Below are positions 16,162 to 24,274 of a stretch of 64,000 nucleotides of DNA, one piece after another. The stretch's first letter is position 1, and every line of letters starts with the position of its first letter. The notes beneath the pieces are model-generated. The model was not told the DNA's origin, did no database searches, and worked only from the letters and a program-made list of their open reading frames with translations. Origin of the DNA: Methylocapsa sp. S129 (GTDB taxonomy: Bacteria; Pseudomonadota; Alphaproteobacteria; Rhizobiales; Beijerinckiaceae); NCBI RefSeq assembly GCF_009765995.1, contig NZ_LMUI01000016.1, forward strand, positions 186,001 through 250,000, given 5' to 3'. A program made the translations under genes and the position numbers.

Positions 16162-16622
16162 GTGGGCGCGTTGCGATCTGGACCGACGGCGCCTGTTCGG
16201 GCAATCCGGGCCCTGGAGGCTGGGGCGCAGTGCTTTGCTACGACGGGCGTGAAAAGGAGCTTTGCGGCGGCGAGGCGCTGACGACCAACAACCGTATGGA
16301 GCTTCTGGCCGCGATCAGCGCGATCGAAGCGCTAACCCGTCCCTGCGCGATCGACCTGCATACGGATTCGCAATATTTGCGCGGCGGCGTCACCGGCTGG
16401 ATCAACAATTGGAAGCGCAACGGCTGGCGCACCGCCGACAAGAAGCCCGTCAAGAACGAGGATCTCTGGCGCCGCCTCGACGAAGCGACGACGCGGCACG
16501 AGATCGCCTGGAAATGGGTCAAGGGCCATGCCGGCGACGCGATGAATGAGCGCGCCGACGAGCTTGCGCGGCGGGGCATGAGCCCGTTCATGCCGAAGTC
16601 CCGCAAGGCGGCCGAGGCTTAG
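16158..16622 (+). CDS. rnhA: Ribonuclease HI
   Basis: Degrades the RNA strand of RNA-DNA hybrids during replication. At 154 residues it has the normal length. All four catalytic carboxylates are in place: Asp in [16 protein letters not shown], Glu in NNRMELLA, Asp in LHTDSQYL and Asp in MNERADELA. The basic handle [19 protein letters not shown] is present, so this is the E. coli-like HI class. Translation is probably coupled to thrB through the ATGA overlap. Confidence 0.98.
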   Translation: MSGRVAIWTDGACSGNPGPGGWGAVLCYDGREKELCGGEALTTNNRMELLAAISAIEALTRPCAIDLHTDSQYLRGGVTGWINNWKRNGWRTADKKPVKNEDLWRRLDEATTRHEIAWKWVKGHAGDAMNERADELARRGMSPFMPKSRKAAEA

Positions 16623-16769
16623 GGGCCAAATCTGACGTTTGGCGCCCACCAGCCTCTCGGGCTCTCAGTCTCATCGAGACGATCCGCGTGACGCAATCGG
16701 CGCCGGCGCGTTTGCCAAGGAAGCGACGAAAAATCTATCTTGGCTGTCTCTGAATTTGTGAGGCATGTT

Positions 16770-17372
16770 ATGGTCGGCGCCCTCCCGGATATCATCGCCG
16801 AACGTCTTGCTGTGGTCTTCTGCGGCATCAATCCTGGAATGGCCGCGGCCGCCGCGGGTCGCCATTTTGCAGGAAGGGGCAATCGCTTCTGGCGCGCCAT
16901 CCATCTCGCCGGCTTCACGCCTGAGGAAATCCTTCCCGACAACGACCGCACGATCCTGCAGTACCGATGCGGCCTGACGACCGTGGTCGAACGGCCGACA
17001 GCGCGGGCCGATCAACTGTCGGTGCAAGAATTCATCGCAGCCGCCGCGCATTTTGAACGAAAGATCGCGCGCTATTCGCCACGCTTCGTCGGCTTCCTCG
17101 GTAAGGCGGCCTATTCCGCATTATCCGGACAGCGAGAAATCGCGTGGGGGTCTCAGCCGGTCGCCTTGGCCGGCGCCGTTGTATGGGTTCTGCCCAATCC
17201 CAGCGGGCGCAATCGCGCGTTTCCCCTCGATCAATTGGTCAGCGCCTACCGTCAACTTTATCTCGCGGCAGGCCTGAGCCAACTTCCGGCGCAAATCGCC
17301 GAAAGAATGTGCGGCCCATGCTCAGAGCGAACGCGACCTCGCGCCGGCGAATTCACTTGGCGCGTGGAATAA
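16770..17372 (+). CDS. mug: G/U mismatch-specific DNA glycosylase
   Basis: Removes uracil or ethenocytosine opposite guanine. The catalytic region FCGINPGMAAAAAGRHFAG contains the asparagine of the NPG motif that activates water in Mug/TDG enzymes. NPSGRNR near residue 155 is the matching DNA-intercalation motif. I chose the ATG at 16770, preceded by GAGG six bases away; a TTG ten codons upstream is possible. The protein runs about 30 residues past the usual Mug end with a basic extension. Its 3' end overlaps the convergent aldo/keto reductase gene by 20 bp. Confidence 0.93.
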   Translation: MVGALPDIIAERLAVVFCGINPGMAAAAAGRHFAGRGNRFWRAIHLAGFTPEEILPDNDRTILQYRCGLTTVVERPTARADQLSVQEFIAAAAHFERKIARYSPRFVGFLGKAAYSALSGQREIAWGSQPVALAGAVVWVLPNPSGRNRAFPLDQLVSAYRQLYLAAGLSQLPAQIAERMCGPCSERTRPRAGEFTWRVE

Positions 17373-18294
17373 AGCCAGGCACGCCAGTCTGCACCACCGT
17401 ATTGAACCTGATGTTCGCCGTGATGCCCTCCCGCATCTCCCGCATGGCGTCTTCGGGCAACGCCGATATGTCAAAGCTTGCTTGGATATTGTGGGGCTTG
17501 GTCGAGGTGGTCAGGAAAGCCGTGCCGCGCTGCACAGCCCAGGCCAACGCAACTTGCGCCGGCGTTTTATGGACGCGCTGCGCAATGCTTGTGATCACGG
17601 GATCATCCAGCACTTTGGGACTCATGCCGTGTCCCAATGCTGCAAACGCCAGCAGCACGATCCCGTGCTCCCGACAGAATTCGAGCAACTCCCATTCAGG
17701 GAGATACGGGTGGGATTCGACCTGCACCACAGCAGGCTTGATCCGCGCGGCTGCAACGACCTCTCGCACCTTTTCCAAGGTCACATCGGATAGGCCGATC
17801 GCCTTGCACTGACCCTCGTCCACGAGGCGCTCGAGCGCATGCCACGTCTCGACTAACGTCACCCCGGAATCATAGATGACCTGACCGCGTTCGTCCCGCG
17901 GATCCTGCTCGTCGCCCGGCCGAAACGCAAAGGGGGTGTGGATGAGATAGCAATCGATCGTGTCGATTTGCAATCGCCGGCGGCTGGCGTCGAAGGCGGG
18001 CTTGACCCGCTCAGGGCGATGATTGGTGTTCCAGAGCTTCGTAGTGACAAAGACGTCCTCGCGCCGAAGCGTACCGGCCCTGAACGCCGCCTGCATCGCA
18101 TCGCCGACCGCTTCTTCGTTGCGATAGCGTTCGGCGCAATCGAGATGCCGAAATCCCGCCTCAAGCGCGGTCTCAGTCGCTTGTTTCGTTGCAAGAGGAT
18201 CGGGTATCAGCGTGCCAAACCCGACGGCGGGGATGGCGCCAGATCCATGCGTAAGAGGAATTCTCGTATAGCGAAGCGCATCGGGGGTCGCCAT
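17353..18294 (-). CDS. Aldo/keto reductase
   Basis: NADPH-dependent carbonyl reductase of 313 residues with a TIM-barrel fold. The catalytic tetrad is present: Asp and Tyr in HLDCAERYRNEEAVG, Lys in VTTKLWN and His in YLIHTPF. LAWAVQRGT and the following KPHNIQAS form the NADP phosphate site, where the usual IPKS is replaced by TTSTKPHN. I chose the ATG at 18294 because AGGAGG sits six bases upstream; longer starts would lack a ribosome-binding site. The substrate is unknown. Confidence 0.95.
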   Translation of the reverse strand: MATPDALRYTRIPLTHGSGAIPAVGFGTLIPDPLATKQATETALEAGFRHLDCAERYRNEEAVGDAMQAAFRAGTLRREDVFVTTKLWNTNHRPERVKPAFDASRRRLQIDTIDCYLIHTPFAFRPGDEQDPRDERGQVIYDSGVTLVETWHALERLVDEGQCKAIGLSDVTLEKVREVVAAARIKPAVVQVESHPYLPEWELLEFCREHGIVLLAFAALGHGMSPKVLDDPVITSIAQRVHKTPAQVALAWAVQRGTAFLTTSTKPHNIQASFDISALPEDAMREMREGITANIRFNTVVQTGVPGFIPRAK

Positions 18295-18420
18295 GGTCAT
18301 CCTCCTTTGTTCCAGGCCGGCCGCCGCGTAAGCAGCAGACGGATTGCCGGCGAATTTCGGCAATCCATCTGAGCCAAGCCATGGACTGGCCGCCAAATGT
18401 CAGATTTTGACCGCAAGCCC

Positions 18421-18906
18421 TTACAATTGCGCGAGCAGATGTTCCGCGCTGGAAACGTCGGCTTTACCTGGCGAATCCTCGATATTGAGGGTCTTGACGA
18501 CGCCGTCTTCGACCAGCATCGAATAGCGCTTCGAACGTATCCCGAGGCCGCCCGCCGACGCGTCGAAATCGAGCCCCGCCGCCTTGGCGAAATCGGCGTT
18601 GCCGTCCGACAGGAAGCTGATCTTGTCCTCGACGCCGGAAGCCTTGGCCCAGGCCGTGAGGACATGGGGATCATTGACCGAGGTCATCGCAATCACAGCG
18701 ACGCCTTTGGCCTTGATCGCCGCTTCATTGGCGACAAAGCCGGGCAGATGATTCTTGTGGCAAGTCGGCGTGAAGGCGCCGGGCAGGCCGAACAGCACGA
18801 TTTTTTTGCCTTTGAAGAACTCTCCCGTCGTCACCGGCCGCGGTCCGTCGCCGGTGATGAGGCGAAACGTGGCTTCGGGCAGATGGTCGCCGACCTTGAT
18901 CGTCAT
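18421..18906 (-). CDS. Peroxiredoxin (Prx5/glutaredoxin-type thioredoxin-fold peroxidase)
   Basis: Thiol peroxidase of 161 residues that reduces hydrogen peroxide and alkyl hydroperoxides. The peroxidatic site PGAFTPTCHKNHLPGF holds the TxxC motif with the preceding proline. GLGIRSKRYSMLVEDG and the late SSAEHLLAQL helix are also typical of Prx5. A second cysteine for an intramolecular disulfide is not evident, so it probably works as a one-Cys or atypical enzyme reduced by glutathione or glutaredoxin. The ATG at 18906 starts the family-typical MTIKVGDHLPEATF. A terminator-like hairpin separates it from the DsbD-alpha-like gene. Confidence 0.96.
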   Translation of the reverse strand: MTIKVGDHLPEATFRLITGDGPRPVTTGEFFKGKKIVLFGLPGAFTPTCHKNHLPGFVANEAAIKAKGVAVIAMTSVNDPHVLTAWAKASGVEDKISFLSDGNADFAKAAGLDFDASAGGLGIRSKRYSMLVEDGVVKTLNIEDSPGKADVSSAEHLLAQL

Positions 18907-18928
18907 GGATTTTTCCCTGGGCTCAGAA

Positions 18929-18951
18929 AGAGAGCGGCAGCCCCGCTCTCT
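18929..18951 (-). terminator. Hairpin between the DsbD-alpha-like and peroxiredoxin genes
   Basis: Perfect 9-bp stem AGAGAGCGG/CCGCTCTCT with a five-base loop, 45 bp past the stop of the gene at 18996-19829 and 22 bp before the peroxiredoxin start. Read on the minus strand it is followed by only three thymines, so it is a weak intrinsic terminator or an mRNA-end stabiliser. Confidence 0.5.
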
Positions 18952-18995
18952 ACATCTTTGTATCGCGAACCGGCTGGCGCGCAAACCCTGTGCGA

Positions 18996-19829
18996 TTAGG
19001 GTTTGGCGCCGGCCTTCAGGGCGATCGTCGTTTCGATCGGCCCCTGGCCGCCGGTGATCGTGAGCCGCGCGACGACCGGAAGCTCGGCGTCGGGCGGCTT
19101 TTGCATCAGGCTCAGACCAAAACATTCCGTTCCGGCGGACCCGCTCGCATCCGGCTTGATGTCGAACCACCAGGCCTCCGGCGGCTCGATGAAGAGATCG
19201 CGCTTGGGGCCCGCTTGCGGCGCCAGACAAACGCGCCAGCTCCGCTCGCCTGTGGCGGTCAGAGCGGCGGCGAGATCGCTCCATTCGATGGGCCGCGGGG
19301 TCAGCGCCTTGGCTTTGGCGATGGCTTCGGCGAATGGCGAAGGCGACCCCTCGCTGGTTGCCAGGACCAGGCGCAAGCTTGCCTCGGCCGGCACGCAGAT
19401 TGTCTCGCAAACCGCATAATTCAACTTCAGCGCGAGTTCCACGGGCTTGGACGGGTCGATCACTTCAACGTCGATCGGCAGGATCAACGCCCGATCATAA
19501 CCAAAGGCCTCGCCGCCGCCGCCCTCCGGCAAGCGCCGCGGCGCGGGAAAAGAGGTGCGGGCCTGCGCCAGATTGGCGGAGCCTTCGAAGGACAGCGTCG
19601 GGGGCAAGCCCGCATCGCCCGGATTGCGCCAATAAGTGATGGCGCCAGGGGCGAGCTTGATCTCGACGCCGGCCTGCAAAATGCCGTCCCTCGGCCCGGC
19701 GGCGATCAGACGCGCCGAGGATTTAAGCCCTTCGGCCCAGTCCGACGAATAGGCGTCGGCAGCCAAGGTCGGCCGTGCAATGCCGAAAAGCGCGGCCAGA
19801 ACAATGAGAAGAGGACGGCGTCTAAACAT
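18996..19829 (-). CDS. Secreted DsbD N-terminal-domain-like protein
   Basis: Periplasmic protein of 277 residues. The ATG at 19829 gives a signal peptide (RRRPLLIVLAALFGIA, cleavage after TLA). The mature part resembles the immunoglobulin-like alpha domain of DsbD. The ITYWRNPGDAGLPPTL and LPIDVEV segments precede NYAVCETICVPAEA, which carries the CxxxC pair that would exchange disulfides. It lacks the membrane domain and thioredoxin domain of full DsbD, as do stand-alone relatives in Hyphomicrobiales. It could pass electrons from a CcdA-like partner to periplasmic thiols. Divergent from yqgE. Confidence 0.85.
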   Translation of the reverse strand: MFRRRPLLIVLAALFGIARPTLAADAYSSDWAEGLKSSARLIAAGPRDGILQAGVEIKLAPGAITYWRNPGDAGLPPTLSFEGSANLAQARTSFPAPRRLPEGGGGEAFGYDRALILPIDVEVIDPSKPVELALKLNYAVCETICVPAEASLRLVLATSEGSPSPFAEAIAKAKALTPRPIEWSDLAAALTATGERSWRVCLAPQAGPKRDLFIEPPEAWWFDIKPDASGSAGTECFGLSLMQKPPDAELPVVARLTITGGQGPIETTIALKAGAKP

Positions 19830-19944
19830 GCTTTCCTCTAAAGCGATCGGCTTGACGGCGCCAGCAACATTCGCGTGAGGCGCGGCCCGGCCGGCTACAA
19901 AAAGCCTGCTTTGACAGAAACAAGCGGATGCGTAGCATAGGGCC

Positions 19945-20553
19945 ATGAAAAGCGCTCCGAAAAAGCCGGGCGGCTCCGCCAGCCTCGAAGGTCAGATGCT
20001 GATCGCCATGCCGACCTTGCGGGAGGGGCCGTTCGCGCGCGCCGTCGTTTACCTCTGCGCCCACCGCGAGGACGGCGCGATGGGGATCATCGTCAATCAA
20101 AAGGCCGAGACGATCAACTTTCCTGAATTGCTGGTCCAGCTTGACGTCGTGAAAGCGGCCGATTCGATTGTCCTGCCGCCGCGCGCCGGCGACGTCCGCG
20201 TCTTGCGCGGCGGACCCGTGGAGAAGGGCCGCGGCTTCGTGCTGCATTCGAGCGATTATCTCAGCAATGATTCCACAGTCTCGATCGGCGACGGCATTTG
20301 CCTGACCGCGACGCTCGACATCCTGCGCGCCATCGCGACCGGCAAGGGCCCGGAAAAGGCGGTTCTGGCGCTCGGCTACGCCGGCTGGTCGTCCGGCCAG
20401 CTCGAGAGCGAGATCCTCGCCAATGGCTGGCTCAATTGCCCCGCCGATCCGAGCCTCGTCTTCGACGCCGACCTCGCCTCAAAATACGATCGCGCTCTGG
20501 CCAAGATCGGCGTCAACGCCGCTATGCTGTCCTCCGAAGCGGGCCACGCTTAG
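19945..20553 (+). CDS. YqgE/AlgH family protein (DUF179)
   Basis: Conserved 202-residue soluble protein of unproven biochemical function. The hallmark segments are all present: [20 protein letters not shown], then MGIIVNQ, the [16 protein letters not shown] loop and [15 protein letters not shown] with a following NGWL. In other bacteria the family has been tied to alginate regulation and peroxide or envelope stress, with no agreed activity. It is divergent from the DsbD-alpha-like gene and transcribed towards the cruciform repeat at 20610. Confidence 0.95.
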   Translation: MKSAPKKPGGSASLEGQMLIAMPTLREGPFARAVVYLCAHREDGAMGIIVNQKAETINFPELLVQLDVVKAADSIVLPPRAGDVRVLRGGPVEKGRGFVLHSSDYLSNDSTVSIGDGICLTATLDILRAIATGKGPEKAVLALGYAGWSSGQLESEILANGWLNCPADPSLVFDADLASKYDRALAKIGVNAAMLSSEAGHA

Positions 20554-20609
20554 AGCGAGATGAGAATTGATTGAATCGAACTGATATCGGCGACAGCTTC
20601 GTTATTGAG

Positions 20610-20752
20610 CCATTGTTCGCATGGAGGCATTTTTTTTCACCCTTGAGGACCTGTCAATGACGCGCAAAGCGCGCCGCCTTCGGCGGTGGCCCGAAGGGCC
20701 ATCATTGACAGGTCCTCAAGGGTGAAACACGCTCCGCCATGCGAAACGATGG
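20610..20752. repeat. Cloverleaf-forming inverted repeat, element 1
   Basis: A perfect 26-bp inverted repeat (20635-20660 with 20702-20727) encloses exactly three contiguous 13-nt hairpins with triloops. These are CGCGC-AAA-GCGCG (20661-20673), CCGCC-TTC-GGCGG (20674-20686) and GGCCC-GAA-GGGCC (20688-20700). Outside it, imperfect terminal repeats CCATTGTTCGCATGGAGGC (20610-20628) and GCTCCGCCATGCG...GATGG (20731-20752) extend the palindrome. The same terminal sequence recurs at 21417-21600 on the other side of the cytochrome gene. No reading frame lies inside. It sits 3' of yqgE and 3' of the cytochrome c gene, so it could also end both transcripts. Confidence 0.9.
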
Positions 20753-20796
20753 ATCACCCTCGACCGTTTCGATCAAAAGTCATCAGGCTCCAGCGC

Positions 20797-21315
20797 CTAT
20801 GGCGGCGGTTGCGGCATCGCGGCATAGGCGTCGCCCGAGACGATGACGGAGACAGAGACGCTTGGCTTGTCTTTGGGACCGAGGGGTCCCGGGATCGCAT
20901 TTTTCACGGGCGGCAGGCTCTTCAGATAGGCCGCGATCGCCTGCGCGTCGGCGCCCGTCAAATGGGACAATTCCTGCCATGGCATGACGCCCGACAGAAG
21001 CCGTCCATCCGGGCGTTTCCCCGTCGTGATCGCCGCGATGATCTGGTCGGACGTCCAGGCGCCAAGGCCGGTCTCCTTGTCCGGCGTGAGGTTGGGGCCG
21101 ATGAAGACGCCAACCCCTGGGATGCCGAAACCCACATCAGCGCCGCCGAGCATCCGCGTCATGTCCGGACTTCCGAGCATGCCGCCGGGCGTGTGGCAGT
21201 CCGAACAGCCCGAGATCGTCACGAGATATTTGCCCCGTTCGATCTGGTCTTCAGCGGCGGCTGGCGTGACGAGGCCGGCGATGGCGAGAAGGGCAAGCGA
21301 GCAGCGGCGCCACAT
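20797..21315 (-). CDS. Secreted mono-haem c-type cytochrome
   Basis: Periplasmic electron carrier of 172 residues. It opens with a signal peptide (MWRRCSLALLAIAGLVTPAAA). A single haem site CSDCH lies near residue 37, in the context KYLVTISGCSDCH that is typical of the cytochrome c of gluconate/aldehyde-dehydrogenase type. The axial methionine is probably in SGVMPWQELSHL, before the last helix AIAAYLKSLPPV. It has no obvious dehydrogenase partner nearby. Both flanks are occupied by related cruciform repeats (20610-20752 and 21417-21600), which is unusual. Confidence 0.93.
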   Translation of the reverse strand: MWRRCSLALLAIAGLVTPAAAEDQIERGKYLVTISGCSDCHTPGGMLGSPDMTRMLGGADVGFGIPGVGVFIGPNLTPDKETGLGAWTSDQIIAAITTGKRPDGRLLSGVMPWQELSHLTGADAQAIAAYLKSLPPVKNAIPGPLGPKDKPSVSVSVIVSGDAYAAMPQPPP

Positions 21316-21416
21316 AGATTTTCTCCCGGCGATGTCCGTCAGCCTGCCTCGATTTGATCATCCGGGCAAGCATCCGAGTTCACCTCATTTGAGACGATCA
21401 ACTGAGGCGGAATTGT

Positions 21417-21600
21417 CCATTGTTTGCATGGCGGAGCGGCGCGCGGGAGGAATTCGAAGTCAAGGACGGCCGCGAAGCGGTCGCCGCCATTGCTGACAAG
21501 TTTTCGCAGTCAGCAAGCTGACTGCTATGGGCGGTCGCCTGAAAGGCGATCCTTGAGTTCGAATTCCTCCCACGCATAATCGCCTCCATGCAATCAATGG
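21417..21600. repeat. Cruciform inverted repeat, element 2 (same terminal sequence as element 1)
   Basis: The terminal repeats CCATTGTTTGCATGGCGGAG (from 21417) and CGCCTCCATGCAATCAATGG (to 21600) match those of the element at 20610-20752, in inverted orientation. An inner 26-bp stem with two mismatches (21441-21466 with 21550-21575) has a different sequence from element 1. It encloses small hairpins CCGC-GAA-GCGG (21470-21480), CAGTCAG-CAAG-CTGACTG (21507-21524) and TCGCC-TGAAA-GGCGA (21535-21549). No gene fits inside. It fills most of the 352-bp gap between the cytochrome start and the recF end. Confidence 0.85.
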
Positions 21601-21602
21601 AT

Positions 21603-21628
21603 AGGCGGCGCTGAGATCAGCGCCGCCT
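21603..21628 (-). terminator. GC-rich hairpin downstream of recF
   Basis: AGGCGGCGCTGA and TCAGCGCCGCCT form a perfect 12-bp palindrome with a two-base centre, 40 bp beyond the recF stop codon. There is no thymine run, so it would act as an mRNA 3' stabiliser or Rho-assisted stop rather than a classical intrinsic terminator. Confidence 0.4.
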
Positions 21629-21667
21629 CACGTGTGTCGAACCCGCGCAGCGCGGAACGCCGGCCCT

Positions 21668-22837
21668 CTATGGACGGCGCGTGACGCGTCCTGACGCGAC
21701 ATCGAGGAGCTGCGCGCGCCCGGCAAGACCCGCGAAGGCGGCGGGATCGGCGCCGGTCAGGAACACCTGGCCGCCGATCCGCTCCAGCGCCTCGAACAGA
21801 GCCGCGCGACGGCGCGGGTCGAAATGCGCGGCGACCTCGTCGAGCAGCGCGAGCGGCGCCATGCCGCTCATATCCGCGACGAGGCGCGCATGGGCGAGCA
21901 CGAGGCCGACGAGGAGCGCCTTTTGCTCGCCGGTCGAGGCCTGGGCGGCGGGGACGCCCTTGGGCCCATGCCAGGCGCGGAGATCGCCGACATGGGGGCC
22001 GATCAACGTGCGCCCGGCGGCGGCGTCGCGGCCGCGATTGTCGCGCAGGACCACGCGATAGCGCTCTTCGGCGGCGAGCGCCGGCATTTCGGCCACAAGG
22101 CGTTCGACGTCGCCTTCCAGCGCGAGATCGGCCCAGGGGAATGGCGAGGCATCGTCGCGCTCCAGCGCGATCATGGCTTTGAGCCGGCTCACGCATTCGC
22201 TGCGCGCCGCCGCCATTGCGACGGCGAGTTCGGCCGCCTCGCGTTCGATCGCATCGAGCCACTGGAAATTGCGCGCGCCGTCTTCCAGCAGGCGGTTGCG
22301 GCCGCGCAATGCGCGCTCGAACTGGTTGACGCGCGCGCCGTGATTGGGATCGATGGCGAGCACCAGCCGGTCGAGAAAGCGCCGCCGCTCGCCCGCCGAA
22401 TCGGTGAACAGCCCGTCCATCGCCGGCGTCAGCCAGACGATGCGCAAATGGTCGGCGAAGGCGCGCGCCGAAGCGACGGGCGTCCTGTCGATGCGGTTGA
22501 CGCGCGCGGCCGCGTCGGGCCCCGGCTCGAGGCCCGTGCCGAGCTGGCGCGGCTCGCCCTGGTCCTCGATGAAGATCGACACGGCAAAGCCGCCGGAGCC
22601 GCCGTCGCGGGCGCATTCGCCGATTGGCGCGCGGCGCAATCCTCGCCCAGGCGCAAACAGCGACAAAGCCTCCAGCAGATTGGTCTTGCCGGCGCCGTTC
22701 TCGCCGACCAGCGCAATGACGGATCCCTCCAAGGCGAGATCGAGCGTCGCATAGGAGCGAAAATCCTGAAGGATGATGCGCCGCACGAGGGGGCGGCGAT
22801 TTGTCGCGAGAACGGCTGCGCTGGGCATGAAAGGCAT
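21668..22837 (-). CDS. recF: DNA replication and repair protein RecF
   Basis: SMC-like ATPase that loads RecA at single-strand gaps with RecO and RecR. The 389-residue protein shows the RecF opening RRIILQDFRSYATLDL, Walker A GENGAGKTNLLEAL, the mid-region FLDRLVLAIDPNH, signature STGEQKALLVGLVLAHA and Walker B LALLDEVAAHFD. Two starts are close, ATG 22837 and 22828; I list the longer. Here it is not followed by gyrB, and dnaA/dnaN are not in the window, so it lies apart from a dnaA-type cluster. The 2-hydroxyacid dehydrogenase gene is divergent, 102 bp away. Confidence 0.97.
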   Translation of the reverse strand: MPFMPSAAVLATNRRPLVRRIILQDFRSYATLDLALEGSVIALVGENGAGKTNLLEALSLFAPGRGLRRAPIGECARDGGSGGFAVSIFIEDQGEPRQLGTGLEPGPDAAARVNRIDRTPVASARAFADHLRIVWLTPAMDGLFTDSAGERRRFLDRLVLAIDPNHGARVNQFERALRGRNRLLEDGARNFQWLDAIEREAAELAVAMAAARSECVSRLKAMIALERDDASPFPWADLALEGDVERLVAEMPALAAEERYRVVLRDNRGRDAAAGRTLIGPHVGDLRAWHGPKGVPAAQASTGEQKALLVGLVLAHARLVADMSGMAPLALLDEVAAHFDPRRRAALFEALERIGGQVFLTGADPAAFAGLAGRAQLLDVASGRVTRRP

Positions 22838-22939
22838 GTGCCACGTCCCGCGCCCGGGCGAAAGGCTCAGCGCTGGCCAAACGTTCGGTCTTGGCGGCGG
22901 CGGCGTCTCGGGGCATGGTGCGCCCGGGGATTGACGACG

Positions 22940-23920
22940 ATGGCAAGGAATCAAAAGGTGGCGGAATTTGACGTTCTGGTCCCGGTCGAGGGCATCGCGA
23001 AAATCGGCGGCGAAATCGAGCAGCGCGTGACTCTGCATCGGCTCTGGCAAGTCCCCGATCGCGAAGAGGCGCTGGCGCGGCTCGCGCCGAAAATCAAGGC
23101 GGTCATCGCAACCTCGCATCACGCGATCGTCGATGCCGCGCTGATGCGCCGCCTGCCCAATCTGCAGATCGTCGCGAGCTTTGGCGTCGGCTATGATCAT
23201 ATCGATGCGGCCTGGGCGGGCGAGCACGGGATTATGGTCACCCATACGCCGGGCGTTCTCGACGACGAGGTCGCCGACATCGCGATGGCGCTGACGCTCG
23301 CCGCCGTGCGCCAATTGCCGCAGGCCGAACGCTATTTGCGCGAGGGGCGATGGCCCGGCGGCGCCTATCCGCTGACGGCCTCGCTGCGCGGCCGCACCAT
23401 GGGCATCCTGGGGTTCGGGCGGATCGGCAAAGCGATCGCGCGCCGCGCCGCCGCTTTCGGGCTCGACGTCGTCTACCACGGCCGCGCCCAGCAGACGGGC
23501 GCGCCCTTTCTCTACTACCCCTCCCTGATCGGCATGGCCAAGGCCTGCGACATTCTGATGGTCGCAGCGCCGGGCGGCGCCGGCACGCGCCATATCGTCA
23601 ACCGCGAAATCATCGAGGCGGTCGGCCCCGAGGGAATCATCGTCAATATCTCGCGCGGATCGCTGATCGACGAGGAGGCGCTGATCGTGGCATTGCGGGA
23701 GGGCAAGCTTTTGAGCGCCGGCCTCGATGTCTTCGAGAACGAACCGAATGTCCCGCCGGCGCTGCTGGCGCTCGACAATGCGGTGCTGCTGCCCCATGTC
23801 GGCTCCGCCTCACGCCACACCCGCCAGGCGATGGCCGACCTGATGATCGACAATCTCAATTCCTGGCTCGACGGCAAAGGCCCGCTGACCCCCGTGCCGG
23901 AGACGCCGTGGAAGGGGTGA
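22940..23920 (+). CDS. D-isomer-specific 2-hydroxyacid dehydrogenase
   Basis: NAD(P)H-dependent reductase of 326 residues, probably acting on glyoxylate or hydroxypyruvate-like 2-oxoacids. The catalytic domain halves flank a Rossmann domain with LGFGRIGKAIARRAAAFG. NISRGSLIDEEALIVAL contains the catalytic arginine and DVFENEP the glutamate; PHVGSASRHT supplies the histidine. The arginine after the GxGxxG motif region (YHGRAQQ) suggests NADP preference. The start is the ATG at 22940; a TTG three codons upstream is possible. Paralogues are numerous, so the exact substrate is open. Confidence 0.94.
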   Translation: MARNQKVAEFDVLVPVEGIAKIGGEIEQRVTLHRLWQVPDREEALARLAPKIKAVIATSHHAIVDAALMRRLPNLQIVASFGVGYDHIDAAWAGEHGIMVTHTPGVLDDEVADIAMALTLAAVRQLPQAERYLREGRWPGGAYPLTASLRGRTMGILGFGRIGKAIARRAAAFGLDVVYHGRAQQTGAPFLYYPSLIGMAKACDILMVAAPGGAGTRHIVNREIIEAVGPEGIIVNISRGSLIDEEALIVALREGKLLSAGLDVFENEPNVPPALLALDNAVLLPHVGSASRHTRQAMADLMIDNLNSWLDGKGPLTPVPETPWKG

Positions 23921-23954
23921 GGGCGGTTGGAAGAGGGGCCGTTCCCAACCACCC

Positions 23955-24090
23955 CGTCATGGCCGGGCTTGTCCCGGCCATCCCCATGCGAATGAGGTGC
24001 GTTCATCTGCACGCGGCACGGTTGTAAATCACCGTCGACGTTAGCGCCGGCGACCCGGCGTGGATGGCCGGGACAAGCCCGGCCATGACG
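23955..24090. repeat. Long perfect inverted repeat (dispersed alphaproteobacterial palindrome)
   Basis: A 29-bp arm at 23955-23983 (CGTCATGGCCGGGCTTGTCC onwards) is perfectly complementary to 24062-24090. Each arm is itself nearly palindromic (GGCCGGG...CCCGGCC). The 78-bp loop between them shows no gene. This sequence type is widespread between genes in alphaproteobacterial genomes. It lies 3' of the 2-hydroxyacid dehydrogenase. The remaining gap to 24274 is markedly AT-rich with repeated AATATTC/AAATAT words and no recognisable gene. Confidence 0.85.
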
Positions 24091-24274
24091 ATGGAGGGTC
24101 AGTCGACAACGCGAGTTTTGTCCCGCGAAACGTGGAATATCAAAGCGTTGCAGGGTGGTTTAGTTTCCTCTTGCTCTCCCGCTCGATGCCCGGCCGTGCA
24201 CAAATTTGGATTTCCGAGGAATATTCAAATATTCACAAATATCTATTTGATCGAAGCTAAATATATCAATAGAA

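Noticed and set aside
20610-21600. CRISPR array
   Set aside because: The repeats are inverted pairs with different inner stems, not direct repeats with regular spacers.
21824-22939. Plus-strand extension upstream of the 2-hydroxyacid dehydrogenase, over recF
   Set aside because: The open frame is only the complement of recF. Family sequence begins at the ATG at 22940.
22838-23797. Upstream extension of the recF frame on the minus strand
   Set aside because: It runs antisense to the dehydrogenase gene and has no RecF-like sequence before the ATG at 22837.
23955-24090. Insertion sequence ends
   Set aside because: The 29-bp inverted repeats enclose only 78 bp without any transposase and match a common dispersed palindrome instead.
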